Shown here: one piece after another, positions 23,668 through 31,772 of the stretch
How the letters are laid out: each line of letters starts with the position of its first letter
Position numbering within the stretch: the first letter of the stretch is position 1
Assembly (NCBI GenBank): GCA_002840835.1
Contig: PHCQ01000012.1
Location: 41,631-105,630, forward strand
Length of the DNA stretch: 64,000 nucleotides
Origin: Betaproteobacteria bacterium HGW-Betaproteobacteria-16
GTDB lineage: Bacteria; Pseudomonadota; Gammaproteobacteria; Burkholderiales; Burkholderiaceae_C
Reading direction: 5' to 3'
Position numbers and translations under genes: made by a program
Notes under the pieces: model-generated
Databases searched by the model: none
Told to the model about the DNA's origin: nothing
The model's input: the letters and a program-made list of their open reading frames with translations, nothing else

Positions 23668-24549
23668 ATGAAAACTCCATCAGTCCACAACACCTACACC
23701 CTACAGGGCGCACTTGGGTCGTCTGTACTGCACGCCAACCTTCCGGCGAAGGAGTATCACTCGGACATTACGGTCCAGTCTTGCAGTCTTCTGAAGCCCA
23801 TGCTTCTTTCACCCGCTCACTACAAGTCGCAGTTCCTTGAACGCCACACTTCATCCGTCGCCAAGGACCTCGGCACATTGATCCACTGCCTAGTACTCGA
23901 ACCAGGCAAATTCAGCCAAGAGTTTGTGGTCTATCACGGAGAGAAAGATGGTCGCGTAGCGGAGTTCAAAACCTTTTGCCACCAGAACCCCAACCGTATG
24001 GTGATCGACGATGTGGCATTCGGAGCGGCCAGACGGATGAGCAACAAGATTCTGGAAACTGTTGTTCGCGGCCGCCCGTTTGGTGACTATGTGGCCGAGG
24101 GTATTCCAGAGGCAACCATCTACTACACGGACCCCTCCACCAATGTTCGCTGCAGGACCAGGATCGACCTCCTGCACCCTGAGATCACCTTTGACTTGAA
24201 AACAACGGCCTATCCAGAGCGAGACGCTTGGCTTCGCCATGGCTTGAGCCTGAACTACGACATGCAGGCCTACATGTACTCTCTAGCCGTCAGCCTCTTC
24301 TACGGTGAACCCAGCCCGCGCCCATTCATATTTGTAGTGGGCGAGAGCACCCCGCCGCACAGCGTAAGCCGGTTTACTGCAGGCGAGACATACATCGAAA
24401 ACGGCGGGCGCAAATACAAGGAGGCGCTAAGCGGATTCGCAGCTTGCTCATCCGTCAACCACTGGCCCGACCTTGGCCGAGAGGAGGTGATTGAGGTCGA
24501 CCATTGGCAGGCAAGCAGGCCCACCTCAGCTTGGAGGGAAGCCCTCTAA
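23668..24549 (+). CDS. RecE/exodeoxyribonuclease VIII-like PD-(D/E)XK nuclease
   Basis: The product has 293 residues. It fits the PD-(D/E)XK exonuclease group related to RecE C-terminal domains: SCSLLKPMLLSPAHYKSQF near the N-terminus, DLGTLIHCLVLEP (conserved His), RTRIDLLHPEITFDLKTTA (catalytic Asp, then D-x-K), and the final Tyr-rich helix NYDMQAYMYS. Such enzymes resect double-stranded ends for annealing recombination; a partner annealase of RecT type is not seen in the window. Start chosen at 23668 from the promoter position; 23635 is an alternative. It is followed by the parS-like sites. Confidence 0.8.
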   Translation: MKTPSVHNTYTLQGALGSSVLHANLPAKEYHSDITVQSCSLLKPMLLSPAHYKSQFLERHTSSVAKDLGTLIHCLVLEPGKFSQEFVVYHGEKDGRVAEFKTFCHQNPNRMVIDDVAFGAARRMSNKILETVVRGRPFGDYVAEGIPEATIYYTDPSTNVRCRTRIDLLHPEITFDLKTTAYPERDAWLRHGLSLNYDMQAYMYSLAVSLFYGEPSPRPFIFVVGESTPPHSVSRFTAGETYIENGGRKYKEALSGFAACSSVNHWPDLGREEVIEVDHWQASRPTSAWREAL

Positions 24550-24568
24550 GTCCACGGGAACTCAACCC

Positions 24569-24730
24569 AGTTTCACCGATGAAACTCGCCCCAGAGGTCG
24601 CAACCCATGGCCGAGAAGAGTAGGGGAGAAGACCCAGTTTCACCGGTGAAACTGACCTCCTGAAGAGTTTTTTGGCCTTGAGCAGCCCTACCAGCCTGGA
24701 CCAGACCTGCCAGTTTCACCGATGAAACTG
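24569..24730. repeat. Three parS-like palindromes upstream of parA
   Basis: Three copies of GTTTCACCGRTGAAAC occur at 24570-24585, 24636-24653 (within the perfect 20-bp palindrome CAGTTTCACCGGTGAAACTG, 24635-24654) and 24712-24729, spaced 66 and 76 bases. Each half-site GTTTCAC equals that of chromosomal parS (TGTTTCACGTGAAACA), but the halves are two bases further apart. They end about 97 bases before parA. They are the likely centromere or operator of the ParAB pair. Confidence 0.85.
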
Positions 24731-24826
24731 GCGACCACAAACACTTGGCAACCATTTTGATTGCTTTATGTATTGCTTCGTAGCGGCAACTCAGCTACAT
24801 TTCATCAACTTAACTTAGGGATAACT

Positions 24827-25495
24827 ATGTCAATCATCGTATCTGGGCATATCAAAGGGGGGACTGGAAAGTCAACCATCGCGACAAGCTTCGCAACGAA
24901 GATCGTGCAGAGCGGGGCGAGTGCAGTCGTTGTTGATGTCGATGAGACGAGCACATCTGCAACTTGGTTTGCAATTAGAGAAGGGGAGGGCAGAACACCC
25001 TCGGTGCCCGTCGTTCAGCAGCTAAAGACTCCTGTGCCGGTGATCATTGAACTCTCTAAGAAATATGACGCGGTAATTGTGGACGTAGGTGCTCGCGACA
25101 TCGACACCCTCACGCCCCTTGCTCGGATCTGTGATCTTTGGATCGCGCCTCTTGGAATTGGGCAACCAGACCTGAGTGCAACCATCCAGCTCTACGAAGA
25201 GTTCTCTCGCAAGCACTCACAACACAAGGCCCAGCGAATTCCCTTGGTGAGTGTTTTCAACAAAGTGCCTTCTTCCTGGAATACCAGCGAAGAAATTGAT
25301 GCGCGAGAGTTTCTGGCCGAGCAATGTCCTGAGCTGGTGATCCTCAAGTCCTACATCAAGGACCGAAAAGCCTGGCGCGATTCAGGACGACTGGGACTTG
25401 GCATAACCGAGATGCCAGCACGCGAAGCTTTGAAAGCGATCGAAGAGTTTGATGCTTTCTTTGCAGAAGCACTGTCTCACCACGTTAAACACTAA
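24827..25495 (+). CDS. parA: ParA-type partition ATPase
   Basis: The product has 222 residues. It has the deviant Walker A KGGTGKST at residues 10-17, a Walker A' region VVVDVDETSTSATW and Walker B VIVDVGARD. It lacks the N-terminal DNA-binding extension of P1/F-type ParA, so it is a short (type Ib-like) MinD/ParA family ATPase. It would form a nucleoid-bound gradient that moves ParB-parS complexes. The ATG at 24827 has TTAGGG upstream. Three palindromic sites precede it and parB follows after 11 bases. Confidence 0.92.
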   Translation: MSIIVSGHIKGGTGKSTIATSFATKIVQSGASAVVVDVDETSTSATWFAIREGEGRTPSVPVVQQLKTPVPVIIELSKKYDAVIVDVGARDIDTLTPLARICDLWIAPLGIGQPDLSATIQLYEEFSRKHSQHKAQRIPLVSVFNKVPSSWNTSEEIDAREFLAEQCPELVILKSYIKDRKAWRDSGRLGLGITEMPAREALKAIEEFDAFFAEALSHHVKH

Positions 25496-25506
25496 TAGGA
25501 GTCTTC

Positions 25507-26517
25507 ATGGCTAAGCCTTCTGCTGTAAAACCGCCTCCACTTTCGAGCATCATCCGAGCAAACTCCGACACCGGAGCGATGCAAACCGCACTCGCGTCAT
25601 CAAATGTCATGCCGACGCCCAAATCAAGCGTCGCCCCTCTTGCGCCGGTGGTGGCCGCTGCAAACGATGGTGCTCAGCACAGAACGCAACAGGTTTGGCC
25701 CGTGTCCCGCATTCAGGTGAGCCCTATGAATGCGCGGGTCTTCTACTCGACGGAAGAGGTCGACGAGATGGCGACCAGTCTCACGACCAATGGCCAGGAG
25801 CTGGCCGTCAAGGGGTACATCGAAGGGGATAACCTGATCCTGATCGACGGACAGAAGCGGCTGCGTGGGGCAAAGGCGGGAGGCCTGGACACACTCGTGG
25901 CCGATGTATGTGAGAAGCCGGAGAAAGAGCGTGATGTGTACCTGGCCTCTCGAAGAATCAACAAGGAACGGAGTTCACAAACAGCACTGGACGATGGGGT
26001 GAGATTCAAAATGCTCTTGGAAGACAAGCACTTTCAAGACCAAGACGAACTCGCGCAGACACTGGGCATGTCAAAGTCCATGATCTCCAAAGTGATGTCC
26101 CTCAATGCCATCCCGGAGCGGGTGATGCGCAGACTCAAGGACACGAAGATCACAGAAAGCATCAACGCGCTCTACGCGATTAGCCAACTCTTCTCAACGG
26201 AGAGCAAACAAGGCGAGGAGGGCGCGGTAGAACTGGCGACGGCCATCATCGAAGAAGCTGTCAAGAAGGATCTCTCAGGAAACCAAGTCGTTACGTTGGT
26301 CGCTGCAAAACGGCAGGGGCCAAAGCAACGCCAGCGCAACGAGGTGCGGCGAGTCACCATGGGGTCTGCTCCTGGTGTTCTGAAACTGAGCCCTTCCAGA
26401 GGAGTGATCGAGTTCAGTATGCAAGGGCTTACCGCTGATCAGGTCAATCAGCTGCGCGATCGCATTGAGAGCATTTGCGAGACTGGGCTGGACCCAGCCC
26501 CATCCGCTGCGGCGTAG
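25507..26517 (+). CDS. parB: ParB/RepB-type partition protein
   Basis: The product has 336 residues. It has a disordered N-terminus of about 60 residues, then the ParB/Srx domain (VSRIQVSPMNARVFYSTEEV; CTP-pocket motif LILIDGQKRLRGAK near 115, with Lys where Arg is usual), a helix-turn-helix (DELAQTLGMSKSMISKVMSL, near 180) and a C-terminal dimer domain. It binds the palindromes upstream of parA and loads as a clamp. It forms an operon with parA. It is distinct from the PRTRC ParB at 15.7 kb, so this replicon has two ParB proteins. Confidence 0.92.
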   Translation: MAKPSAVKPPPLSSIIRANSDTGAMQTALASSNVMPTPKSSVAPLAPVVAAANDGAQHRTQQVWPVSRIQVSPMNARVFYSTEEVDEMATSLTTNGQELAVKGYIEGDNLILIDGQKRLRGAKAGGLDTLVADVCEKPEKERDVYLASRRINKERSSQTALDDGVRFKMLLEDKHFQDQDELAQTLGMSKSMISKVMSLNAIPERVMRRLKDTKITESINALYAISQLFSTESKQGEEGAVELATAIIEEAVKKDLSGNQVVTLVAAKRQGPKQRQRNEVRRVTMGSAPGVLKLSPSRGVIEFSMQGLTADQVNQLRDRIESICETGLDPAPSAAA

Positions 26518-26937
26518 GCTTTCTATTGGCTCGCCAGACACCCCAACCGAGACAGGTGCGGGGGTACCCCTGGATATCAGACAGAAGCTCTCTGCGCGCG
26601 TAGAAGGGCACCGGAGAGCAATGGTCTGGTGGAGGAGGGCGGTGAGCCTTGCAAGTCGAGCATCTTTCCTTAGTAGCGCTCAATATCTCACCAACTCAGA
26701 GATTCTCAAAAGCCATCTGTTTATGCCATCTGCCGCCGTAGTTAGCGCCTACTCACTTAATAAAGAACGAGTCTTGCTGCGAGCGAAATTACAAAACCCG
26801 TGAGGCAAACTTCGTCAAGGGGCATTCTGCAGATCAGATGCCGCTATTGCCCCAAAAAGTGGCCAATGAGAGCCCACCGAAATCAACCTAGGACGCTCGC
26901 CAGGCTAGTGGTACCCCAAGGTCCGAGGGAAAAAGCA

Positions 26938-27309
26938 TAGCGGAACAGATTTCAGTGGGGCACGATTTAGTAGCGGAACAGATGCTTTTCAAAGCACCGA
27001 CGCCTGGGCACAAGGTGGAGGAGGGTGCAAGTACCCAACCGACACCACAAGAAGCCCTCAGATCGCTCAACCATCCGCACTTGACCAAACACCAAGGCGT
27101 GGGACAGGTTCAGACAAGATGACGTAGATGAGAGTGAGAAAACCATAGCGGAACAGATTCTCTTGTTGCTCGGAAGGAACAGGACTTCCTCCGAGGAACA
27201 GCAGCCATGTAGTTGTCCACAATCTAATAGCGGAACAGATTCCGCGCTACTAGCGGTGAAGCTGTCTCGCTAGTAGCGCTCTGGAGGTTCAGCTAGTAGC
27301 GGAAGAGAT
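26938..27309 (+). repeat. Replication iterons, TAGCGGAACAGAT x5
   Basis: Exact copies occur at 26938-26950, 26971-26983, 27146-27158 and 27228-27240, and a one-base variant (GAAGAGAT) at 27297-27309, all in the same direction. Partial copies sharing TAGCGGTGAA or TAGTAGCGCT lie at 27251 and 27274. Iterons of this size just before a rep gene bind the initiator and control copy number. Confidence 0.88.
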
Positions 27310-27391
27310 GTTATGCACAGGCCGCAGCCCGCATGGATGCTGGAGAAACGCAGTTTGCTAATCTCCTTCTTTTAATCTTTTTCTTTTAATC
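27213..27391 (+). other. oriV: Plasmid origin core: DnaA boxes and AT-rich unwinding region
   Basis: TTGTCCACA (27213-27221) and TTATGCACA (27311-27319, a full match to TTATNCACA) look like DnaA boxes. After them comes an AT-rich segment with the 11-mer TTCTTTTAATC twice (27367-27377 and 27381-27391), the arrangement expected of a DNA-unwinding element. With the iterons and the TrfA-like gene 160 bases on, this is a complete iteron-type oriV. The stretch 26518-26937 after parB has no gene or clear element; TTGACA at 27503 with GACACT 18 bases on may be the rep promoter. Confidence 0.8.
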
Positions 27392-27551
27392 ATCAAAGAG
27401 CGAGGTCTGAAAAAAAGACGAACAACCAAGTCCCTTGCTCCGAGAACACGCCCATCCCAAAGGCGGCCGCGAAATTCGAATCCGTAGCGCTACTAAACAC
27501 GCTTGACAAGCTTCACCACAGATCGGGACACTACTTCGACCAGACCGATCT

Positions 27552-28595
27552 ATGCGCCCAATTCACGACCTTTTTCCACCGGCCTTCACCATCGATGAGT
27601 TCACCCCACCAGGTGCGCACGACGAGGTGAGCATCGACTCCTCCAGCGAAACGATCCCGTCGGATGATCAGCTCACCGACCAGGCCCCAGTCAAAAAGTC
27701 ATTGGGCAGCCGTGTCAGACGGAGTCCCGCAAACAGCGAAGCCTTCCTCAAGGCGAAAACCCAGGAAGCACTCACGCGCATCAGTGGAACAGAGCAAGGC
27801 GTCCTGCAGCTGGCGTTCCCCATGTGGGACGAGACACGCCGCGGCATACCCAACGACATCGTCCGCAGTGGCCTTTTCACCTCCGGTTTGTCGACGAAGA
27901 GAAAGTCGATGAGGGATGAACGTGTTGCATCTTTGAGCAACACAGAGATCGTCTACAGCGGTGACGAGCTGCGGCAAAACGACTTGACCATCTGGATGGC
28001 CATCGTCCACCTGGGCCGCGAGCGCCCCTTGGGTGAGCCGATCAGGTTCACAGCCTATCGACTCATCAAAGAAATGAAATGGCGGCATCACAGCGAGACC
28101 TATGAGGCGATCCGCCAGTGCATAGAGCGGCTGAAGTTCACCAGCGTGAAGATCTCCAGGAAGGACAAGAAGTCACATTACACCGGTTCGCTGGTGCGAG
28201 ATTTCGCGTTTGACGAGGTCGATGAAAAAGGCAAAGACTGCTGGGTTGTCCGCCTCGAGCCTGCTATCGCAAAGCTGTTCCTCTCGGACACAACCACCCT
28301 CATTGAGTGGGAGCAGCGGATGAAGATCGGCACCAGGGCGGCGCTCGCTCTCTGGGCACATTCCTTCTTTTCGACTCACACCGACTGCATCCCGTACAGC
28401 GTAGCAAAGCTCCATGAGCTCTCAAAGTCAGATGACAAGAAGCTCTCGAACTTTCGCGCCCGCCTTAGATTGGCATTGGAAACGTTGGTGAAGGTGGAGC
28501 TGCTCACCGATTTCAGCATCAACCGCGACATCGTCGTTGTCAAACGAACGAAGGCCTATCCCCAGAGAGCAACGCCACTTTTGTCCGCAGCTTGA
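27552..28595 (+). CDS. TrfA-like plasmid replication initiator
   Basis: The product has 347 residues and matches the TrfA family of broad-host-range plasmids: LAFPMWDETRRGIPNDIVRSGLFT near residue 100, the LTIWMAIVHLGRE segment, two winged-helix-type regions (FTAYRLIKEMKW..., IKIGTRAALALW...), and a basic end. TrfA binds iterons, opens the origin and recruits host DnaB. The N-terminal 75 residues are acidic and probably disordered. The ATG at 27552 has a weak ribosome-binding site. Iterons, DnaA boxes and an AT-rich element lie directly upstream. Confidence 0.88.
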   Translation: MRPIHDLFPPAFTIDEFTPPGAHDEVSIDSSSETIPSDDQLTDQAPVKKSLGSRVRRSPANSEAFLKAKTQEALTRISGTEQGVLQLAFPMWDETRRGIPNDIVRSGLFTSGLSTKRKSMRDERVASLSNTEIVYSGDELRQNDLTIWMAIVHLGRERPLGEPIRFTAYRLIKEMKWRHHSETYEAIRQCIERLKFTSVKISRKDKKSHYTGSLVRDFAFDEVDEKGKDCWVVRLEPAIAKLFLSDTTTLIEWEQRMKIGTRAALALWAHSFFSTHTDCIPYSVAKLHELSKSDDKKLSNFRARLRLALETLVKVELLTDFSINRDIVVVKRTKAYPQRATPLLSAA

Positions 28596-28774
28596 GCTTT
28601 CCTTCTGCTGATTAGAGCAGGCCGACACCAGAAACCGAGAACCACTACCACGGCGCCAGGTTGGTCGAGGTCAGGACCTCGTCGGGGCGAGGGAGTGAGA
28701 CAGTCACCGATTTCCCAATAGATGAAGCACATACTGCAAGAATTTCATCAAGGGATGCATTTTTAAGGGAATCC

Positions 28775-30349
28775 ATGTCAACCAAGCAGAGGGAGACCGT
28801 CAACCTTGACGCACTGATCCCAAGAGACGACGTGGAGGCGAAAAAACCGAAGTCTGGGAAGGGTGTCATTCAGGTAACAGAGCTGGAACTGGGCCGTCAC
28901 TTCTACGGGTTGCTCAAAAAGCCTTTGTTTCAGCGTGAGACGAATGACTGGGGCGTAGACAATGTGGTCTCGTTGATTCGTAGCTTTCGCAACGGCCATC
29001 TGATCCCAGCTGTCATTCTGTGGTCCGCTGACGGCTCCACATTTGTCATTGATGGCGCTCACCGCCTTAGCGTCTTCGTTGCATGGGTCAACGACGACTA
29101 CGGTGATGGTGCTCTGTCCCAAGCTTTCTTCAAGCACCAGATCCCAAAGACACAGCGCGATGCAGCTCATAAATGCCGCGTCCAGATCAAAGCTGAAGGC
29201 TTAGAGTATGCCGAGCTGCAGAAACTGACGAGGCTGCCAACCCGGACTCCAGAGCAACTGGAATGGAGCACGAACATCGCTCAGCCCGTCGAAACTCAGT
29301 GGGTTGTCGGCGACGCTGACGTTGCGCTGCAATCGTTCTTGGACATCAATCAGCGGTCAGTTGAAATTGATCCTACTGAGCGGTACATGATCGAAGAACG
29401 CAAAGCACCAAACGTGGTGGCTGCGCGAGCTTTGGTTAGTGCTGGGCGCGGCCACGCGTATTGGGGTGCTTTCGCGCCAGCACATGTTGAGGAGATTGAG
29501 CTCTATGCAAAGCGCATCTACGACGCGATCTTCGAGCCAGAGAGTGCCCAACCCCATACGCACGCGGATCTGCAACCTGCTGGTATGGCCCAGACCGCAA
29601 ACGGCCTTCGCATGGCACTCGAGCTTGTGAACATCGTCACGAAGGCTCCAGGACGATCAAAAAACGTGCCTCACGACCACGATGGCAGCCAAACGTCGAG
29701 AGTCCTTGCAAAGGTGTGGGGTGTGGTCAAGTACGTCGCAGGCGATGAGCCGGCTTCCCTAAGCTTGCATCCAGCCATCTACTTCTGGGGGACCACCGGA
29801 AATCATCGCCCCAGTATGTTTCTGGCGGTGGTGTCGTTTGTCCAAGACCTGATCGCAACGAACGAATTGGTAAAGTTCACCATGCACAGGGCCGCATTGG
29901 AAGAGATGTTGGTCGGCCGAGGCAACCTTGGCCAGCAAATATTAACGCGATACGGGGGCTGGAAACGCAGTCTCGAACCGATCAAAACGCTTTTGAGAAA
30001 GCTTCTTGATGGCCTTGCTGCAGGCCAGCCTGAGTCAGAAATACTTAGCGATTTTTCGACGGCCATCTCTAGTTCCTCACAAGACTCGGCCGACCGTCCA
30101 GATGCATGGAAGGAGACGCGAAGCGCGGCGCGAATCAGAGCAAGCTTGGCGACGGCGCCTCGTTGCGCCATTTGCAAGGCGCGACTGGTTCTTGCCCACG
30201 CGAGTGATGATCACATTGAGCGCAGAGCCGAAGGCGGGCATTCAGGTCCGGGCAACGCACAGCTGACCCATCACTATTGCAACCACGGATTCAAGGAGCA
30301 TTTTGCACAGCTTGGAAAACCCCTTCCGATAATCGTAGGCCCCACTTGA
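28775..30349 (+). CDS. ParB/DUF262-like protein with C-terminal HNH nuclease domain
   Basis: The product has 524 residues. The start at 28775 is supported by AAGGGA; an upstream TTG at 28661 is in frame. The N-terminal part is of ParB/DUF262 type: RETNDWGVDNVVSLIRSFRNGHLIPAVILW then FVIDGAHRLSVFVAW, the nucleotide-pocket motif (usually DGxHR). The centre is helical. The last 60 residues are an HNH domain (CAICKARL ... DDHIERRAEGGHSG ... NAQLTHHYCN). DUF262 plus HNH is the layout of GmrD-type and several other anti-phage nucleases. Here it stands alone after rep; neighbours on the other strand are a small toxin-antitoxin-like pair. Defence is inferred. Confidence 0.72.
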   Translation: MSTKQRETVNLDALIPRDDVEAKKPKSGKGVIQVTELELGRHFYGLLKKPLFQRETNDWGVDNVVSLIRSFRNGHLIPAVILWSADGSTFVIDGAHRLSVFVAWVNDDYGDGALSQAFFKHQIPKTQRDAAHKCRVQIKAEGLEYAELQKLTRLPTRTPEQLEWSTNIAQPVETQWVVGDADVALQSFLDINQRSVEIDPTERYMIEERKAPNVVAARALVSAGRGHAYWGAFAPAHVEEIELYAKRIYDAIFEPESAQPHTHADLQPAGMAQTANGLRMALELVNIVTKAPGRSKNVPHDHDGSQTSRVLAKVWGVVKYVAGDEPASLSLHPAIYFWGTTGNHRPSMFLAVVSFVQDLIATNELVKFTMHRAALEEMLVGRGNLGQQILTRYGGWKRSLEPIKTLLRKLLDGLAAGQPESEILSDFSTAISSSSQDSADRPDAWKETRSAARIRASLATAPRCAICKARLVLAHASDDHIERRAEGGHSGPGNAQLTHHYCNHGFKEHFAQLGKPLPIIVGPT

Positions 30350-30378
30350 ACCGATGTGAGGCAGGGAGCCTGGTGTGC

Positions 30379-30852
30379 TCACGCGGCCAGAGCGAATCTC
30401 TCATCGGATGCAGCGTTCATGACGTTCGTCCAGCCTATGCAGGCGAGTACGACTGTCCGTGGTACGGGTTTCGCTCCGCTGCGGTAATAGGCCAGCATTC
30501 GGCGAGAAATGCCAAGCGCTGCTGCCGCTGTATCGAGGGTCAGATTGTTCCTGGCCATCCAAGTCCAAATGAATTCATGCGATACACCACCCGCCTGTTC
30601 GACTGCACGTGCGCGTAAGTTGTCGGCAGCCAGCTCCAAGTCATCATCGTTTGCCCAGACCACAGAGGCGCCGTGGTCACCGACCTTGACGGAGCTGAAC
30701 ACCTCGGGAACTTTCAGCCGCATCAGGGCAGGATGTTGCTCGATCACCTCAGCAAGATTGAGTGAGAACTGCTCGCCATCTGCAAAGCGAAGCAGCACGC
30801 CTGCAGCATCCGTTGGTTCGATGCTGGTGATTGTGAATTGCTTTGGTCTCAT
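30379..30852 (-). CDS. DUF2442-domain protein with C-terminal helix-turn-helix
   Basis: The product has 157 residues. The N-terminal 75 residues match DUF2442 (FTITSIEPTDAAGVLLRFADGEQFSLNLAEVI). The C-terminal half contains a helix-turn-helix of XRE flavour (NNLTLDTAAAALGISRRMLAYYRSG). The start overlaps the DUF4160 stop by 4 bases (ATGA at 30849-30852). DUF4160 and DUF2442 genes are commonly paired and proposed to be toxin and antitoxin. The fused DNA-binding part would let this member repress its own promoter, where an inverted repeat is present (31091-31105). Confidence 0.78.
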   Translation of the reverse strand: MRPKQFTITSIEPTDAAGVLLRFADGEQFSLNLAEVIEQHPALMRLKVPEVFSSVKVGDHGASVVWANDDDLELAADNLRARAVEQAGGVSHEFIWTWMARNNLTLDTAAAALGISRRMLAYYRSGAKPVPRTVVLACIGWTNVMNAASDERFALAA

Positions 30853-31079
30853 GGGTTCAGTTCCTTCCACTTGGTTGCCAGCAGCCCTATGTTCTGGCCG
30901 GCCCATGCAAGCGCTTCCTTCAGGACAGGCGGTCTCAACGAACCATTGAGCACGCGAAGAGAGGCCAGGTCAATTAACGCCTCTGTTCCGTCATGAGCCA
31001 ACACATGAAAGTGAGGTGGGTTGTGATCTCCAGCGTACATGGAGAGCTTGCACTTCGTGAGGCGAGCCAGTGTTGCCAT
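30849..31079 (-). CDS. DUF4160-domain small protein (putative toxin)
   Basis: The product has 76 residues and covers a whole DUF4160 domain: KLSMYAGDHNPPHFHV with conserved His and Pro, then LIDLASLRVLNGSLRPPVLKEALAW. It comes first in the operon, before DUF2442. The product has no signal peptide. The toxin assignment rests only on conserved pairing and size. A perfect TATAAT lies 4 bases before the start codon, so the transcript would be almost leaderless. Confidence 0.78.
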   Translation of the reverse strand: MATLARLTKCKLSMYAGDHNPPHFHVLAHDGTEALIDLASLRVLNGSLRPPVLKEALAWAGQNIGLLATKWKELNP

Positions 31080-31083
31080 ACTC

Positions 31084-31105
31084 CATTATAGTGCAATGGT
31101 TGCAC
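31084..31105 (-). promoter_or_regulatory. Promoter and operator of the DUF4160-DUF2442 operon
   Basis: On the minus strand a perfect -10 TATAAT (31089-31084) is directly preceded by the inverted repeat GTGCAA-CCA-TTGCAC (31091-31105), which occupies the spacer between -10 and -35. A protein bound there would block RNA polymerase, as expected for antitoxin autoregulation. Confidence 0.65.
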
Positions 31106-31157
31106 TTTGCATCTTCCGCCAAGGTGTAACCCCAGGACTGCAGAAGCATGCAGGCAA

Positions 31158-31262
31158 CAGTCAGCCGACACAAACTCCCCCCTGGGAATTCAAGTTTTGC
31201 GACAGAAATCCCCCTCCTATGAGGTTGGCGAACCATGGAAGGGGTTTTTTTGTCGCGACCCA
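31158..31262 (+). repeat. YCGACA-type repeat cluster 1
   Basis: A 15-base word, consensus YCGACA-N-AA-NN-CCCC, occurs here three times: CCGACACAAACTCCCC from 31166, GCGACAGAAATCCCC from 31200, and inverted at 31241-31256. The last two form a stem-loop. The same layout returns at 31773. Since an istB fragment lies between the clusters, these may be transposase-binding repeats of an IS21-family end; the family's ends do carry several such copies. Confidence 0.6.
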
Positions 31263-31331
31263 GATTATTCAAAGGAACTGACCGATCTTGGCGACCCGCC
31301 ACGCACAGCAAGGCTCACGCAGAAGCGTGGG

Positions 31332-31500
31332 CTTCCGTCTGATATATCGGCTGCAGAGGTCCCACACGCCATCGTGCACCAGCGATACAAGCTGAGCCGC
31401 GCCATCGTGGTGCCCTCCAACCGCCTGGTACAGGACTGGGGCAAATATCCTGGTGACGCCACCTTGGCCACCGACTCCAGGACCTCCTCATGCCAGCGCC
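31332..31500 (+). pseudogene. istB remnant (IS21-family ATPase)
   Basis: The translation AIVHQRYKLSRAIVVPSNR followed by LVQDWGKYPGDATLAT is the C-terminal part of an IS21-family IstB protein (typical HRY...A..VVTSNR...DWG...GD). After that the homology continues in another frame (LQDLLMPAP, typical LDRLMHRCA), then stops. The N-terminal AAA+ domain with the Walker motifs and the istA transposase are gone. It is therefore a decayed insertion. Confidence 0.7.
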
Positions 31501-31552
31501 GTGAGTCCGAGTCAGGACCGTTGATTGACCGGCGTTCATGTTTATAGACTCA

Positions 31553-31570
31553 TAACGAACTAGTTCGTTA
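31553..31570. promoter_or_regulatory. 18-bp perfect palindrome
   Basis: TAACGAACTAGTTCGTTA is a perfect dyad of the kind bound by TetR-family dimers. No regulator or target gene lies next to it, so it may be the surviving operator of a lost gene or a target of a factor encoded elsewhere. Confidence 0.5.
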
Positions 31571-31622
31571 ATTTATCCCATTTCATCACGTGTTCTCTAT
31601 CTTCTTGATTCAAAAGGATTTT

Positions 31623-31703
31623 TTGATTTTTTCACGAAAACCTTGATTTTTTCACCTCAAAACATAATGATTGTTATGATGCGGAACATAAGGTGAAAAA
31701 AAT
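31623..31703. repeat. TTGATTTTTTCAC repeats in an AT-rich segment
   Basis: TTGATTTTTTCAC occurs at 31623-31635 and 31643-31655, exactly 20 bases apart (two helical turns), and GGTGAAAAAAAT, its near inverse, at 31692-31703. Between them is CATAA-N6-TTATG (31663-31678). The phasing suggests protein binding on one DNA face. Confidence 0.55.
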
Positions 31704-31772
31704 TAGCCGTTCATTTTCGTCTGGACAACTAAACTTGTAACGATCAAGACCAGTAAAGTTGTTATCGGTAGT

